Origin: Rhodamnia argentea
Taxonomy: Eukaryota > Streptophyta > Magnoliopsida > Myrtales > Myrtaceae
Direction of reading: 5' to 3'
Length of the DNA stretch: 64,000 nucleotides
NCBI RefSeq assembly: GCF_020921035.1
Contig: NC_063155.1
Coordinates: 26,219,294-26,283,293, forward strand
Both the position numbers and the translations under genes were made by a program. Every line of letters starts with the position of its first letter. Within the stretch, counting starts at the first letter, position 1. This document shows positions 11,800 to 23,593 of this stretch, piece by piece. Below the pieces are notes generated by a model. That model saw only the letters and a program-made list of their open reading frames with translations. It was not told where the DNA came from and searched no databases.

Positions 11800-13522
11800 G
11801 ACCGAAGCTAGAGAGAGAGAGAGAGAGAGAGAAGTGAAGTGAAGAAAAAGCAAGCAGAGAATAAAAAGAGACCGGATGTTGACAAATTTCACGTCACTGT
11901 TCTTTAAGAACCTTTCATTCATTTGTGTGAAGTGAAGATCTCTCTCTCTTTCTCTGTCTAGAAGGACAAGGTCTCTGCACTCTCTCTTCGAAGAGAGAGG
12001 GAGAGAGAGAGAGAGAGTGGCCCAGGAGATCGAAATCGGCTTCCTCTCTCTCTTAAGCTCGATGCGACGAGGATCTAGAGCTCGTTCCATGGAGCTACGG
12101 TAGTTTACCTGGACCTTTATTGCGTTTCTGTGTCTTTTCCTTCTTTTTGTAGCAATTCTCGATGTTGATGCTTATTAGCTGGAGTTCTGGGATTCCGTTG
12201 GTGTAGGGTCGATGGTCGGTGATCGAGCGTTCGTTGGAGATTTTCCTCGGAGGGAGCTGATTGGAGGATGTCGATCTCAGGTGAACGCGCCTTGATCTTC
12301 TGGTGATCTTGTCCTTTTCGATACGTTTCTGCGATGCCTGTCTGATTGTTGCGTTGGTTAAGTCTGATTAGTCGCGTCGATCGTGTTATTCCTGCCCCCC
12401 CTCGTATCTGGCATAATCGCTTTGATTTGAGGATTTTTTTTGCTCATTACGTCTGGGAGCAACATCCGTTACCATTGCCTCTCGTGGAGTACAAAGCCCC
12501 TGTAGCTTATGTTAGTGATGAAGTTTGGAGATGGTCGATACGGTTCGATTTTGATTCTCACTGCATCCGTGTCTAATGAATTTGGCGTACGAGCGCCTGG
12601 AGAGTTAACCACCGAAGCTGAAGAAAATCCCTGGCTCATTTGATGTTAATGATCGCGGTCCTCTAATGCCTAGTCGAGTTCACGAATGAACAACACCGAG
12701 CGAATGTTTGTGGGTTCACTTCCTTACCATCTATGTGAGTTTTCAAGGGAAAAGTTAAGACTGAGGTGTGCAAGAGAGAGGAGGGATGGGGGAGAAAGAG
12801 CTTAGATTGTTAATTTTGATGGATCTATGAATGTGCATCTCTTTGTGAAAGGTGGTGGTTAAGCTCATGGAAGCATGATTTCAGTCCGAGCTAAGTGGAT
12901 TTAACTTTATTCTACCCGTGCTTCATAAAAGCTGACTCACCACACAGCACGACTAATTTGAGTATGCGTAGGTCTGCTCTTTTGGATGTGAGAAATAATG
13001 TTTTTCCATGCTGTCCAAATTTTTTAGATATACATTATCTTCTCTGCAGTGTTGGTGGCTTGAGTTATGTACGCTTTTCATCAAAGGAGAAGTAGGTGCA
13101 GAGCATCCATTATAAAACTATAATTCTTATGGGAATGGGTAATGTAGACCAGCTAATTTATAATTAGTAAGTGAAGTACTCGCAATCCAAGGCGTGTTAA
13201 AATGCGGAGTTTATTTTGTATTACTTTCCATAAATAGCTTGTAGCTGCTTCTTTTGCATAAACATTGTTCTCGTACATTAATGCCTTCTTGCATTCTCAT
13301 TTGTCTTTGGCATTTAAGTCTTCATGCAGAAAAAGTACCGAATTATGAACTAAAAGCCCAACCCAGTGCGCGTTGAAAAACCTAAGTTTCTTTGTTCTTC
13401 ATAGCTAGAGCAATTGATTAGGAGTCTGTACTTGCCCAAGTTCTTTCCCCTTTTGTTGGTACTTATAATAACAGTAAGGCAATTATTGCTCTTACAGTTT
13501 TCATTATTAGGCAGTCTTGGAA
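11800..13522 (+). promoter_or_regulatory. Leader region of the DUF863 gene with 5'-UTR intron and uORFs
   Basis: GA tracts at about 11811-11832 and 11998-12018, with CT stretches, mark a typical plant leader. A donor (CTCAG|GTGAAC, exon end 12280) and an acceptor (TTATTAG|GCAG, exon start 13511) define a likely 1.23-kb intron in the leader. Possible uORFs: 12062-12103 (13 codons plus stop), and one starting at 12268 that crosses the splice and ends at 13533, overlapping the main ATG at 13523. An in-frame upstream ATG at 12212 would instead extend the protein by 27 residues. Transcript data are needed to settle which applies; the transcription start is not visible. Confidence 0.5.
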
Positions 13523-16500
13523 ATGATTTCTGAAATAACTTTGAATCAACTGCCAGGAGTGACAGCAGAAGTGCAGTACAATAACCATCCAGCAGTGTAC
13601 TATCCGATGAGAGATCTAAACGAAGATTACTACATCTGTAATTGGCCTATCTATCATCCAGATAAGGCATTATCAAGCAAGCAGTGCTACAATGGTTTTT
13701 GGTCAAGGCCTGCTGCAGATGAAGTCCCAGAGTCCGATAAAGATGTTGTTAAGCAAACAATAATTGAGCATGAGGCTGTATTCAAGAATCAGGTATACCC
13801 TCCCTTCATTTGTTATTTGATGTGAAATTTCTACGATTTTAGCCCTGACCGGATAGTTATGACTTACAAAGGGGTAATCTTATCTTTTTAAGTGTCCTTT
13901 CAAGTTTGATGTTGGGTTTTGTGCGTGGGGGCTTGCAGTGGTTTTGTTTATATATGTGGATTTTACTATATTTTGTATCATCCAGGTACACGAGCTTCAC
14001 CGGTTGTACAGAGTCCAAAGGGGTCTCAAGGATGAAATCAAAAGGAAGGGACTGCATATAGGGCAGATAGCTGCTGATACAGAATCAAGCCCTTTGCCAT
14101 TTCAATTAACATCTGAAGATGCTCAGAAATGGCATTTTTCCAGTTTCCCTGGTGCGAGCTCTTGTTGTGGATGGCCATCTATTTCAGATACCAAAGGCAT
14201 CCCTTTGAATTCTCCAGAAGGAAATAGCACACAGGGATCTCCTTTTGTGCATCAACATGGAGGTAGTTCCAAATTGAAAGAGGTGTTCGAGTGTAGACCT
14301 ACAAAGGTCAGAAGAAAAATGTTTGATTTGCAACTTCCAGCTGATCAATACATTGACGATGAAGAACTAAAGCAGATCGAGAATGAAAATGGATCATTGT
14401 CTTGTGATATTCGTTGTCAAGGTTCTAGGAGTGTTGCTGGGAGTTCTGTAAGCTTATCTCACGGCGGATCCGCTGGCATCAACACAGATTCTGCCAGATC
14501 AGATTTATACATAAACAGTCGAAATGTGGCTGACTTAAATGAACCTATACAGATTGAAGACATGAATGCTTCTGCATCTTTTGTTCATGCAGACCATTCC
14601 ATCTCTGAAAGGGAAATTCGCAGCCAGGAACTTTTTATGAAAGCGAAGCCAAAGATTCTAGGTTTTCTGGATCAAAAGGCTCCAAACTCCATTTGTCAAA
14701 GCAGCAGCGGAAGTTCAAATGCACACGTCAACAACAAGAACGATGGAGGGCTGTCCTTCCATGTTCTTAAACAAGGTAAATGTTTGGTTGAGTTGTCCTT
14801 GAAATTGGATTAAGTTGCTTAAGTTGGATCTAGATCAATATTATGACTTCAATTGATATCTCTCTCTCTCTCTCTCTGTGCACAGGGCAGGACAAGGTTG
14901 AACTTCAACCTGTTTCTCAGTCCCTCCAGTGGGAGAAGTTTTGCCCATCATCCCAACCAGTGCAATCTTCATTCAAGAAAAGTTGCAATAGTCCAGTGTA
15001 TTTTTTGACAGATCATGCCGTGATGGAACACAGCAGAGAGAGGACAAAATGTGGATTAGTAATTTCGGAAAGTTCCAAGAACTTTGAATCAACCTTTGCT
15101 TCTGATTCTCCTAATCGACATAAAATAACTAGTTTGTCTGACTCAAGAAACTTAAGGCACTCTGGTTCATCTTCTGACAACTTGAGTAATAGTTTGAGCC
15201 AGAAGTCAATGTTGGTTGAAGGGCTTCCAAGTTTAGATTTATACAGGACTCCCCGGAAAGATTCTCAACCTGCAGCTCAGAGCCATGGATCATTTTGTAG
15301 CAGGTGGCATGATAGCAATGCTAGTCTGAGTCCAGGCTATCAGAATTTGCCTAGTCGAAATGGATTCCATTACGAACTTCCTTCGAGATCTGAGAAAGCA
15401 TCTGTTTGCATACCAGTCATCAGCCATGACAGTTATAACCATGCCAGTAGATATGTAGCCTCTGAGCACTTACATACTAGGAAACACACAACTTCAAATT
15501 ATGCGATTGTGGACTCTGACAGAGAGACAAAGCGAAATTCAGTGCTTTCAAGTGGTTCAATTAACAAGTCCACATCACCACAGGGTGTGGCAATAAAAAT
15601 TGGAGAGAGTACCGAGCAGGAAACTCTTCTGGTACCTCATTGGCTTAGAGTTATGCCAGCTCGTGAGAGGGAGAAAAATTCTGGAATAGACTTGAATCAT
15701 ACAGAGATGAGTTTTGTTCAGTCATCTTCTAGTCATCTTAGCAGCAAAGTTGAAGCTGGAAACAGCCCGAGCCAAATATTTTCTCAGCGCGTGGAATCTT
15801 TCTCACCTTTGTGTAAAGTGGAGTCCAAGAGGATGGAAATAGGCGAAGGTCCTGATAGAAAGATTTTTGGCTTTCCTATCTTTGCAAACCCTCCTACTTC
15901 CAATAATGCGTTCTCTCCTCTTGCCTTTCCATCTATATCCATCACTCAGGAGTCTAAGTGCGAAGTCACAGATCGTAAGAAGGAAGTAAGAATGTTTGAT
16001 ATTAACTTGCCCTGCGATACCAGTTCTGAATGGAGCGAAGTGGCTGCTGAGGAAACCCTGGACCTAGAGAAGGAATCTCATACCAAAAATGCTTACTTGA
16101 AACATCAATTTGATCTAAACTCCTGTGTTCTTGACGATGAAACTTCCATGACACCATCCGTCCCAAGTGTTGTTGGAAAGGTTATTGTTGAAATAGACTT
16201 GGAAGCTCCACCAGTTCTTGAGACTGAGGAGGATAGTTTCCAGGGAGAAGAAATTCCTGGGAAGCAACTGGAAACATCTATACCATTTACACAGCAAGGA
16301 ACTGAGCAATCTTTGGAAAATCTAGGTAGAATGGCAGCAGAGGCAATAGTTGCCATTTCAACTGTTGGTTTCAGCAATTGTTTGGACAGCACTGCTCGGG
16401 ATTTACCAGAAGAATCTTCTTTATACTGCCTTAACTGGTTCGCTGGTATAGTTGCCTCTTTTGAAGACCATAATTCTTGGACCAGGTCTGAAGCTGCTCC

Positions 16501-17062
16501 AAGAGATTGTGAAGAGCAGAATGTTGCAGAATCTACATCAGAAAGTATTGATTACTTTGAGTCCATGACGCTGAGACAGGTAGAGATGGGGGAGGATGAA
16601 TACCTTCCTAAACCACTGATCCCTGAGACTCTAAGAGCAGAAGATGTAGCAGTCACCCCAGCATCAAATCGGCCTCGAAGGGGACAGCCTAGAAGAGGGA
16701 GGCAGCGGCGAGATTTCCAGAGGGACATCCTCCCGGGCCTCACTTCACTTTCGAGGCATGAGGTGACTGAAGATCTTCAAACTTTTGGAGGGCTCATGCG
16801 AGCAATGGGCTATTCATGGCACACAGGGTCAACAAGGAGGAACTCCAGTAGAAATGTTTCCTCAAGAGGCAGGCAACAGTTAGCGAGTGGGTCCCCCACT
16901 GCAGCGTTGGAAGCCACATGCGGTCCAATGATGCCTCAGAAAAATAATGTTGAAGTGGGACTCGAAGATAGAACCCCAACAGTTTGGGGGAATACACCAA
17001 GACGGCCCCGAAGGCAAAGGTGCCCTGCAGGCAATCCTCCATTACACGTGCCTCCAACATAA
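13523..17062 (+). CDS. DUF863 family protein (plant-specific, function unknown)
   Basis: Coding exons 13523-13792, 13986-14775 and 14886-17062 splice cleanly (phases 0 and 1) into 1078 residues, the usual size of the family. Family landmarks are the N-terminal YYPMRDLNED, the segment ELHRLYRVQR just after the first splice, RPTKVRRKMFDLQLPAD around residue 204, a MAAEAIVAIS block near 835, and the conserved RRGRQRRDFQRDILPG region at about 956-998. The protein is serine-rich and probably disordered, with several short DLN/DIN motifs. DUF863 proteins have no established biochemical role; a nuclear role is only suggested by the basic patches. The intron at 14776-14885 carries a CT microsatellite. 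In other species the start lies about a dozen residues before the MRDLNED block; here that position is not an ATG, so the start used is the next ATG upstream. The nearest Arabidopsis relative, as I recall, is At1g69360 or At1g26620. Confidence 0.9.
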
Positions 17063-19627
17063 TCTGGTACGAGGCTTAATGTCTTAATGGGGCTTATGGA
17101 GGATGAAAAGATAGCGCAATTTGTGGAATTATGGTTGTTATTGTTAGAGAGCCGTTGGGGTTAACATTGTGCATTTCTTCGCCCATAATTTGGGTCCTTG
17201 ATTGTCCCTCTGTGGTGGGCTACCTCTTTAGTTATTCATGAATAACTACACGATGTCTGTGGATATTGCTTCTCGCTTTTATGAGGTCCTCCGCAGAGTT
17301 TCTTGTACTTTTGAGTGCTGACTCTCTCAGGAACAAGAAATGTAACTTTTGTTTTCCTACTATTTGGTTAGGAAGGAGTGTTTTGGGGTGCTGGGGACAG
17401 ACTTTGAAGTGCTCGTGATGGCAGGTTTTGTGTTCATTTCTATACAGGCTCGATAGATTTAAACAGTGTTGACACTAATATGAGCTCCCATCAATGGGTG
17501 CATCATCATATCGCTCAGCTCTTTCGCAAGTCTTCCCAGCAGATGCGAGAAAATGGGTTAAAAATCCATATTTAATAGTGTAGGTCATAAAATATGTTGC
17601 GTTTAGTTTTATAAATAAGTTTAAGTGGATCATAAAATGGTTACTTAACAACTTAATGTCCAAGAGGCATGCAGTCCTATTAGTAAAGGAATTGGGGGTT
17701 GGGGATGCTAGTATATCATAGGTGAGGGGGTTCAACGCCAGTCGGTCGCGCAACGGAGAAAGAAGGAAATCCAACGGTTTTTAAAAAATAAAAATAAAAA
17801 CAGAAAAATAGAAATTAATGGTTTTTAAAATTGAATTAAATATGAAAGTGTTTTATTAATATGGGTCAGATATGAATATCTAGATTTGTATCGCATGAAA
17901 ATGGGTCGGACTATTCTTGATACGATCCGAATCCAATCCGATCTACTCATTTGACAAATCCACTTACGAGGGCGGATACATAGCAGTCGATGTTGGTGTG
18001 ACAATCAGGTCAAGATTCTCGGCCTGAAAAGGTCATCTACTTAAAAAAGCGGGCATTTGGGATGGTTTTTGTTGTGAAACACGTCAAGAGCCCAAAGAAT
18101 AGTTAATAAGGGAATGAGTGAAGTTAGGACATTATGGCATATGGGGGTCCATTTCCGTTCGCTTCATCCTATCATAGCCATGCACGTAGTAAAGGGTCTT
18201 CAATTTTTTGTTCAATTATTATTATTATTTTTGGCCAGATTTTGTATGGCCAACAGATAAAGGGAGGTCCAGTAGAAGCTTTTAGAGGAGAAATCTAACG
18301 AAGCTTGGAAATCCAAGTTCTTCACCCTAAGTCGAATGAATTCTTTTCAGATCATTTCGGAGCGCCCCCAAGGGTTTGGATACAATCTAAAATTACCGAA
18401 GACGTAAAAGAACTATCTTCGTGTCCTTAAAGAGTAGCTTGCAAAATAACGGTCGAAAGTCCCAAAGAGTTTTGAGTGAGGTGCACGCGCGAGGCAGGAG
18501 CGCGTGGTGATGAGAAGGCGCACGTGGCAAAAGCGCCTGCGGAAGATACGACGATGTCGGTGTCAGCGTGGATTTTGGTGGACAATCTCAATCAAGGATG
18601 AGTTGGCGCCTGTGGTTGGGCCTCTCTGGTCAGACAGACAAAGGAGTCAGAATCAAAATCATTAAAACTCTTTTTTCTGTCTTCTCACCAATCACATGGT
18701 CATCAAGCCCCACCGGCCCACCCCACGAGAATTTATTGCCTGCACGGGATATCAGTGAGCCCAATTGTTGAGACCCCCCACACAACTTTGGAGGGCTGAG
18801 ATTGATTTCGAGAGGCATTTGATTTTTTAGGGTTTGGATATGAAAATTCAGGCTTCAAAAATTTCGAACGATCAAATTGAAATGGAAAGAAGGTCGAATA
18901 AGGAGCAGACAATTGATTCAGCTAATTAATAAGTAATTTCACCGATTAGTTAAAGGACTTAAATGAAATGCTATCTGGGTGATTACTACCTGCCACATGT
19001 CATTGATTCATTGAATTTTTTTTTTCCTTTTTATTGTATGCAATATGTAACTTTCACTTTATCGCAGCAACATGAGACCGCCACCTCGCATGCGGTCCTT
19101 GTCATTCGCTACCACACCTCTCGTCGTTGTTGCCTTGTGCAACCCCCATTATTAGCCACTATCGCCAATGACCTACTACCCATCCAAAGAGATCCAAATT
19201 TCAGCCAACGCCCCCCCACCCTCTGATCAACACTATCTGCCTCCCCTCAATCACCCCACCGCCTCCCATCCATGATGGAGCTCGAGCTCATGAATCTAGG
19301 GCTCTAGCTCAAATGGATTTTGAGGCCACCAAGCTTCCAAGAGATTTTGACGGCTATGGAAGAGTTGTCAAGCTCAATGATGGACAGAATAGGGTGAAGG
19401 AGAAGATGACCGACGAGGCAGTGGTTGCGAGTGACGATTTGCAGCTTGGCTCGGGGCAGCGGCGGGCATGGTACCAGGATGAGAGGGGTTAGCAATGGGT
19501 GGTTGGATTGCGGTTTGGATGAATGGATGATTTCCAAATGATGGAAATGGCAAAATCCAAAGTCATTAATAGCACCCAATCTTGTAGACAACGTAAAACG
19601 GAGTGGCAAATGCAAGGATATCTGGAT
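17063..19627. other. 3' UTR of DUF863 gene, then gene-free spacer
   Basis: About 400 bases after the stop are transcript-like 3' sequence. The remainder holds AT-rich DNA and short repeat-like words (for example GGGTCGGA and GATCCGAATCC at 17900-17945, in opposite senses, resembling a degraded MITE). I see no gene. Confidence 0.35.
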
Positions 19628-19850
19628 CCCCTACCATAAAGGTAGGGGTGACATTGAGGGATCCGGGCCGTCTATTTCAAAATGAATGGCCCGGATTCAT
19701 TCACATCACTTTTTGAAAGGGGGGATTTTTTTGGCGGGAAATTTTAAAATTTTTAAAAAAGTGATGTGGATCTATCCGGGCCGTCCATTTTGTATTTGGA
19801 CGGCTCGGATCGATCATGTCACCCCTAACATGGCTTGGCAATGTTAGGGG
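19628..19850. mobile_element. Small MITE with paired terminal hairpins
   Basis: Inverted repeats TAGGGGTGACAT (19643-19654) and ATGTCACCCCTA (19816-19827) enclose about 170 bases with an inner inverted pair (GATCCGGGCCGTC... against ...GGGCCGTCCATTTTG/GGACGGCTCGGATC). Each end also forms its own hairpin: CCCCTACC/GGTAGGGG at 19628-19648 and CCCCTAACAT/ATGTTAGGGG at 19822-19850. No target-site duplication was found. No coding capacity. Confidence 0.6.
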
Positions 19851-20160
19851 TGAAGAAAAAATGAATCCGAGTCATGAAATTGACAAGGAGATGAAAAGTT
19901 AAAATGATTTTCGAAATTTTCCCTTCAGGACAATTACCTTGGACGTTGGCAATCAAATGGGCCGGCTTTATGTCGGCTGCGGTCCATCCAAATTTGACCC
20001 ACGACCCACAATCGACGACCATGCCTCGGGCTCGAGCCTGTCTCGTCTCCGACTGCAAAAGAGAGAGAAGATGCAGAAAAATGGCGGGAAGTAATAGCGT
20101 CGAATCTGGAAGCAAGACGCGACGCGGACGCAGTGAAATGAGAGAAGGAAAAAGACGCAA

Positions 20161-22296
20161 ATGCGATCCATTTACGCGTCACTCCTGCAAAGAGGCAATC
20201 TTTTCAGCAATATGCATCACTCTCGGTGGATTCGTCGGCACTCGATACAACCCGACGGACGTTCTCGATTGGATCAGAACAATATCATGTCGGCAGTCCA
20301 CTCTCTCTCTTCTGACCCCTGCTTTTCTCTTCTGGGAATTTGCTACGACATCCGTTCTCTCAAGAAAGTCCACGGCTTGCTGATCGTTCACGGCTTGACC
20401 TGCCATCTTCTATTCGACACCAAGCTGGTCAGTTTGTACGGTGCTTTTGGGAATGTCGGGCTCGCACGATTGGTGTTTGATCGAATTCCGGACCCGGATT
20501 TGTATTCTTGGAAAGTCATGCTGAGATGGTACTTCTTGAACGACTGCCCTCTGGAAGTTGTTCGGGTCTATGGTCAGATGAGGAGTTCAGTTAAGGAGAA
20601 TGATAATGTCGTGTTTTCGATCGTGCTGAAGGCCTGTAGCCAGTTGCGAGATATAGATGGAGGGAGGAAAGTGCACGGGCATGTTTTCAAGGCGGGTCGT
20701 CCCGATGGCTTCGTGTGCACTGGTCTCGTGGATATGTATGCAAAGTGCGGCGACATCAAATGCTCCCGCCAGGCATTTGATGAAATTCTTGACAGGAACG
20801 TTGTTTCCTGGACTTCGATGATTGTTGGATACGTGCAAAATGGTTGTGCGGAAGAAGCGTTGGCATTGTTCAATCGGATGAGAGAAGGGTGGGAGGGAGG
20901 CAATCAATTCACTCTGGGCAGCCTGGTCACAGCATGTTCCAAGTTGGGCGCTTTGCATCAGGGGAGGTGGCTTCATGGTTATCTGATCAAGAATGGTATC
21001 GAGTTGAATTCATTCTTGGTGACCGCTCTTCTGGATATGTATGCTAAGTGTGGTGAAATTTTAGATGCTAAAACTGTATTTGACGATCTTTCATCCACTG
21101 ATCTTGTCTCATGGACAGCAATGATTGTTGGGTACACTCAGAGTGGCCATTCTTATATGGCAGTGAAGTTATTTACGAATGAGAAATGGGCAAGCCTCAC
21201 GCCAAATTCTGTTACTGCTGCAAGTGTTCTTTCTGCTTGTGCTCAGTTGGGCAATTTGAATATGGGCATGTCCGTTCACGGTCAAGGAATTAAACTTGGG
21301 TTAGAGGAGAGTGCTGTGAAGAATGCGCTTCTCGACATGTATGCAAAGAGCCGAAGGATGGAGGATGCTTGTTGCATATTTAATTCAATTTCTGAAAAAG
21401 ATGTAATTGCCTGGAACTCATTGATTTCTGGATTTGTGCAGAATGGGTCGGCAGGTAAGGCCTTGGAATTGTTTCAACAAATGAGATCAGATTCTTTCTC
21501 TCCTGATGCTGTCACATTGGTGGCTGTCCTCTCTGCCTCCGCTTTCCTAGCCGCCCTCGCTGTCGGTTCCTCGCTTCATGCATACTCCATTAAACAGGGC
21601 TTATTATCATCCAATGTCCATGTTGGAACTGCAATTTTGAACTTCTATGCCAAATGTGGGGATGTGGAATCCGCCCGTAGAGTTTTTGATGGGATGGATT
21701 TTAAGAACACCGTAACTTGGAGTGCAATGATTGGTGGTTATGGGATCCATGGGGATGGTAGCGGGTCTCTCACTCTTTTCAGTGACATGTTGAAGGAAGA
21801 AATAAGGCCTACTGAAGTAATCTTTACTAGTATATTATCAGCGTGCCGGCACACAGGCTTGGTTGGTGAAGGATGGAGATATTTCAACTCGATGTGCCAA
21901 GACTACAATTTTGTGCCTTCAATGAAGCATTATGCTTGCATGATTGATCTTCTATCTCGAGCTGGCAGGCTTGAGGAAGCATTGGAGTTTATAGAGAGAA
22001 TGCCAATGCAACCAGACATTAGCTTGTTTGGAGCCTTTCTTCACGGTTGTGGACTTTATTCAAGGTATGATCTCGGTGAGGTGGCCATAAAAAGAATGCT
22101 AGAGTTGCATCCTGAGGAAGCTTGTTATTACGTGCTCATGTCCAATCTGTCTGCTTCGGATGGAAGATGGAGTCGAGTTAATTACTTTACGGAGTTGATG
22201 GAAGAGAAGGGGTTGAAGAAATCACCTGGTTGTAGCATGGTGGAGATGGATGCTAGGGATAAATTCTCTGCTGCCAGCGTTGCAACTGTACAGTAA
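20161..22296 (+). CDS. Pentatricopeptide repeat protein, PLS class with E domain (At2g03380-like)
   Basis: Single-exon gene of 711 residues. PPR proteins bind organelle RNA one base per repeat; PLS-class members mostly guide C-to-U editing in mitochondria or plastids. The repeats carry the usual phrases VHGH, LVDMYAKCGDI, VVSWTSMIVGYVQNG and SVLSACAQLGNL, and run from about residue 60 to 600. The C-terminus (YYVLMSNLSASDGRWS, then GLKKSPGCSMVEM) is an E-type domain, and there is no DYW deaminase domain. If it acts in editing it would need a DYW-containing partner. The N-terminus (SRWIRRHS) is basic and fits an organelle targeting peptide. Sequence order and wording match the mitochondrial protein At2g03380 closely as I remember it. 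Confidence 0.93.
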   Translation: MRSIYASLLQRGNLFSNMHHSRWIRRHSIQPDGRSRLDQNNIMSAVHSLSSDPCFSLLGICYDIRSLKKVHGLLIVHGLTCHLLFDTKLVSLYGAFGNVGLARLVFDRIPDPDLYSWKVMLRWYFLNDCPLEVVRVYGQMRSSVKENDNVVFSIVLKACSQLRDIDGGRKVHGHVFKAGRPDGFVCTGLVDMYAKCGDIKCSRQAFDEILDRNVVSWTSMIVGYVQNGCAEEALALFNRMREGWEGGNQFTLGSLVTACSKLGALHQGRWLHGYLIKNGIELNSFLVTALLDMYAKCGEILDAKTVFDDLSSTDLVSWTAMIVGYTQSGHSYMAVKLFTNEKWASLTPNSVTAASVLSACAQLGNLNMGMSVHGQGIKLGLEESAVKNALLDMYAKSRRMEDACCIFNSISEKDVIAWNSLISGFVQNGSAGKALELFQQMRSDSFSPDAVTLVAVLSASAFLAALAVGSSLHAYSIKQGLLSSNVHVGTAILNFYAKCGDVESARRVFDGMDFKNTVTWSAMIGGYGIHGDGSGSLTLFSDMLKEEIRPTEVIFTSILSACRHTGLVGEGWRYFNSMCQDYNFVPSMKHYACMIDLLSRAGRLEEALEFIERMPMQPDISLFGAFLHGCGLYSRYDLGEVAIKRMLELHPEEACYYVLMSNLSASDGRWSRVNYFTELMEEKGLKKSPGCSMVEMDARDKFSAASVATVQ

Positions 22297-23593
22297 CCAT
22301 GACAACATGAGCATAGCACTCTTCTTACAACTGGTTGATAGAGGTTAAAAGATGAGAGGGTAATGAAAGATTTGGAGCATCTATTGAGCGATTCTGGGGT
22401 CCAGATTCCGGACAGTCTTATCAGTCTAAACCTCAAGATACATGTGGTATGGTGAATGGTCAGATGATCAATGACTGAGCAAAAATCCGCGTTAAGGAGA
22501 TGATTCCAATGAATATATTTTAATAGACTGCGCTTCTCTGGTTTGATTAGATGAAAGATCACTGCGAGCATGAAAATTGATTCAAGGCTGGTTATTCATC
22601 TCATATCCGCAGGCAAGCATCAGAAAAATCATAAAGAGCTGGTTGATTCTTTCTGGACTTGGGAGTCGTTTGGGTCAAATGTCAGCTCAGGAGTCTGGAG
22701 ATGGAGGTGGAGGTTTGATCGACATGTATACTGCATGTGCATAAAAAGATTGTTCAATATTGGAAGGACCTGCTTCTGTGTTATAGACATTGATGGGCCC
22801 ACTGGACAAAGTATATTTCGGACATCCGTGTCACTTTAATTGGAATAAGTAACAAGAAAGTGTATTAGAGGAAAGATTTTCTTTTCTACTTGCTCATTTT
22901 ATTTGTTCCAGTAGTTTCAAATTTCCTAGGGCCGTCCTGAAGATCTCATGAACCGATAACTCTCAGACTTTTTAGATTGTGCAGGCGATTCTGATTAAGA
23001 ACGGTTTACATTTTGGAGAAATTCGAATAGGTGTTGTTGAATTGAAAATCTTTCATCTCCCTAATTAATTGCGTTAATATAGGTAAATAGTTTTAAATTT
23101 CTGCAGTTGGAAAGAAGGATAGAGTTGAAGTTACAAATAATCAGTCGATAGTCAAGTAAAAAAGTGTACCCATTTTCAAGTTCATTTTCAAATTTTTTAA
23201 CCTTGAGATCCGACCCGATAAAAAAAAACAAAAACCTTTGAATTAGATAAAAGGTTGGACAAAATTTACTTCTGACACAAACCATTGATAGGTGAGGAGA
23301 TGTGAGATTTACTAGGAAAGAATGTCTACATTATTGGACGAGTCTACAGTATTATTCGACCAAAAACTTTCTCGAAGCAGTTCCCGCTAAAGGTTGTAAT
23401 CTCGTTCGAGCTTGTTCGCTTCCCTTAACACCACTCTGTTTTCTCTCTCTGGGCCGCTCGGTCCTCCTCTTGGACCTCAAGTTCGTTTCCATTGGTGGAC
23501 GATCGTGTGAAGCGAAAACAAGCTCTGACGATACCTATGGCCGTTCCTCGGGCGACGAAGACCGTTCTTTGATGCTCGAAAATTCGTGAATTG
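22297..23593. other. Spacer between the two PPR genes
   Basis: Contains the 3' end of the first PPR transcript and the leader of the second (CT-rich around 23400-23480). I see no additional gene. Confidence 0.4.

Noticed and set aside
11811-12020. GA tracts as a separate repeat element
   Set aside because: They fit a CT/GA-rich leader of the DUF863 gene, which is common in plants.
23591-23593. Start of the second PPR gene three bases earlier
   Set aside because: Position 23591 is TTG; the first ATG is 23594 and matches the family start.
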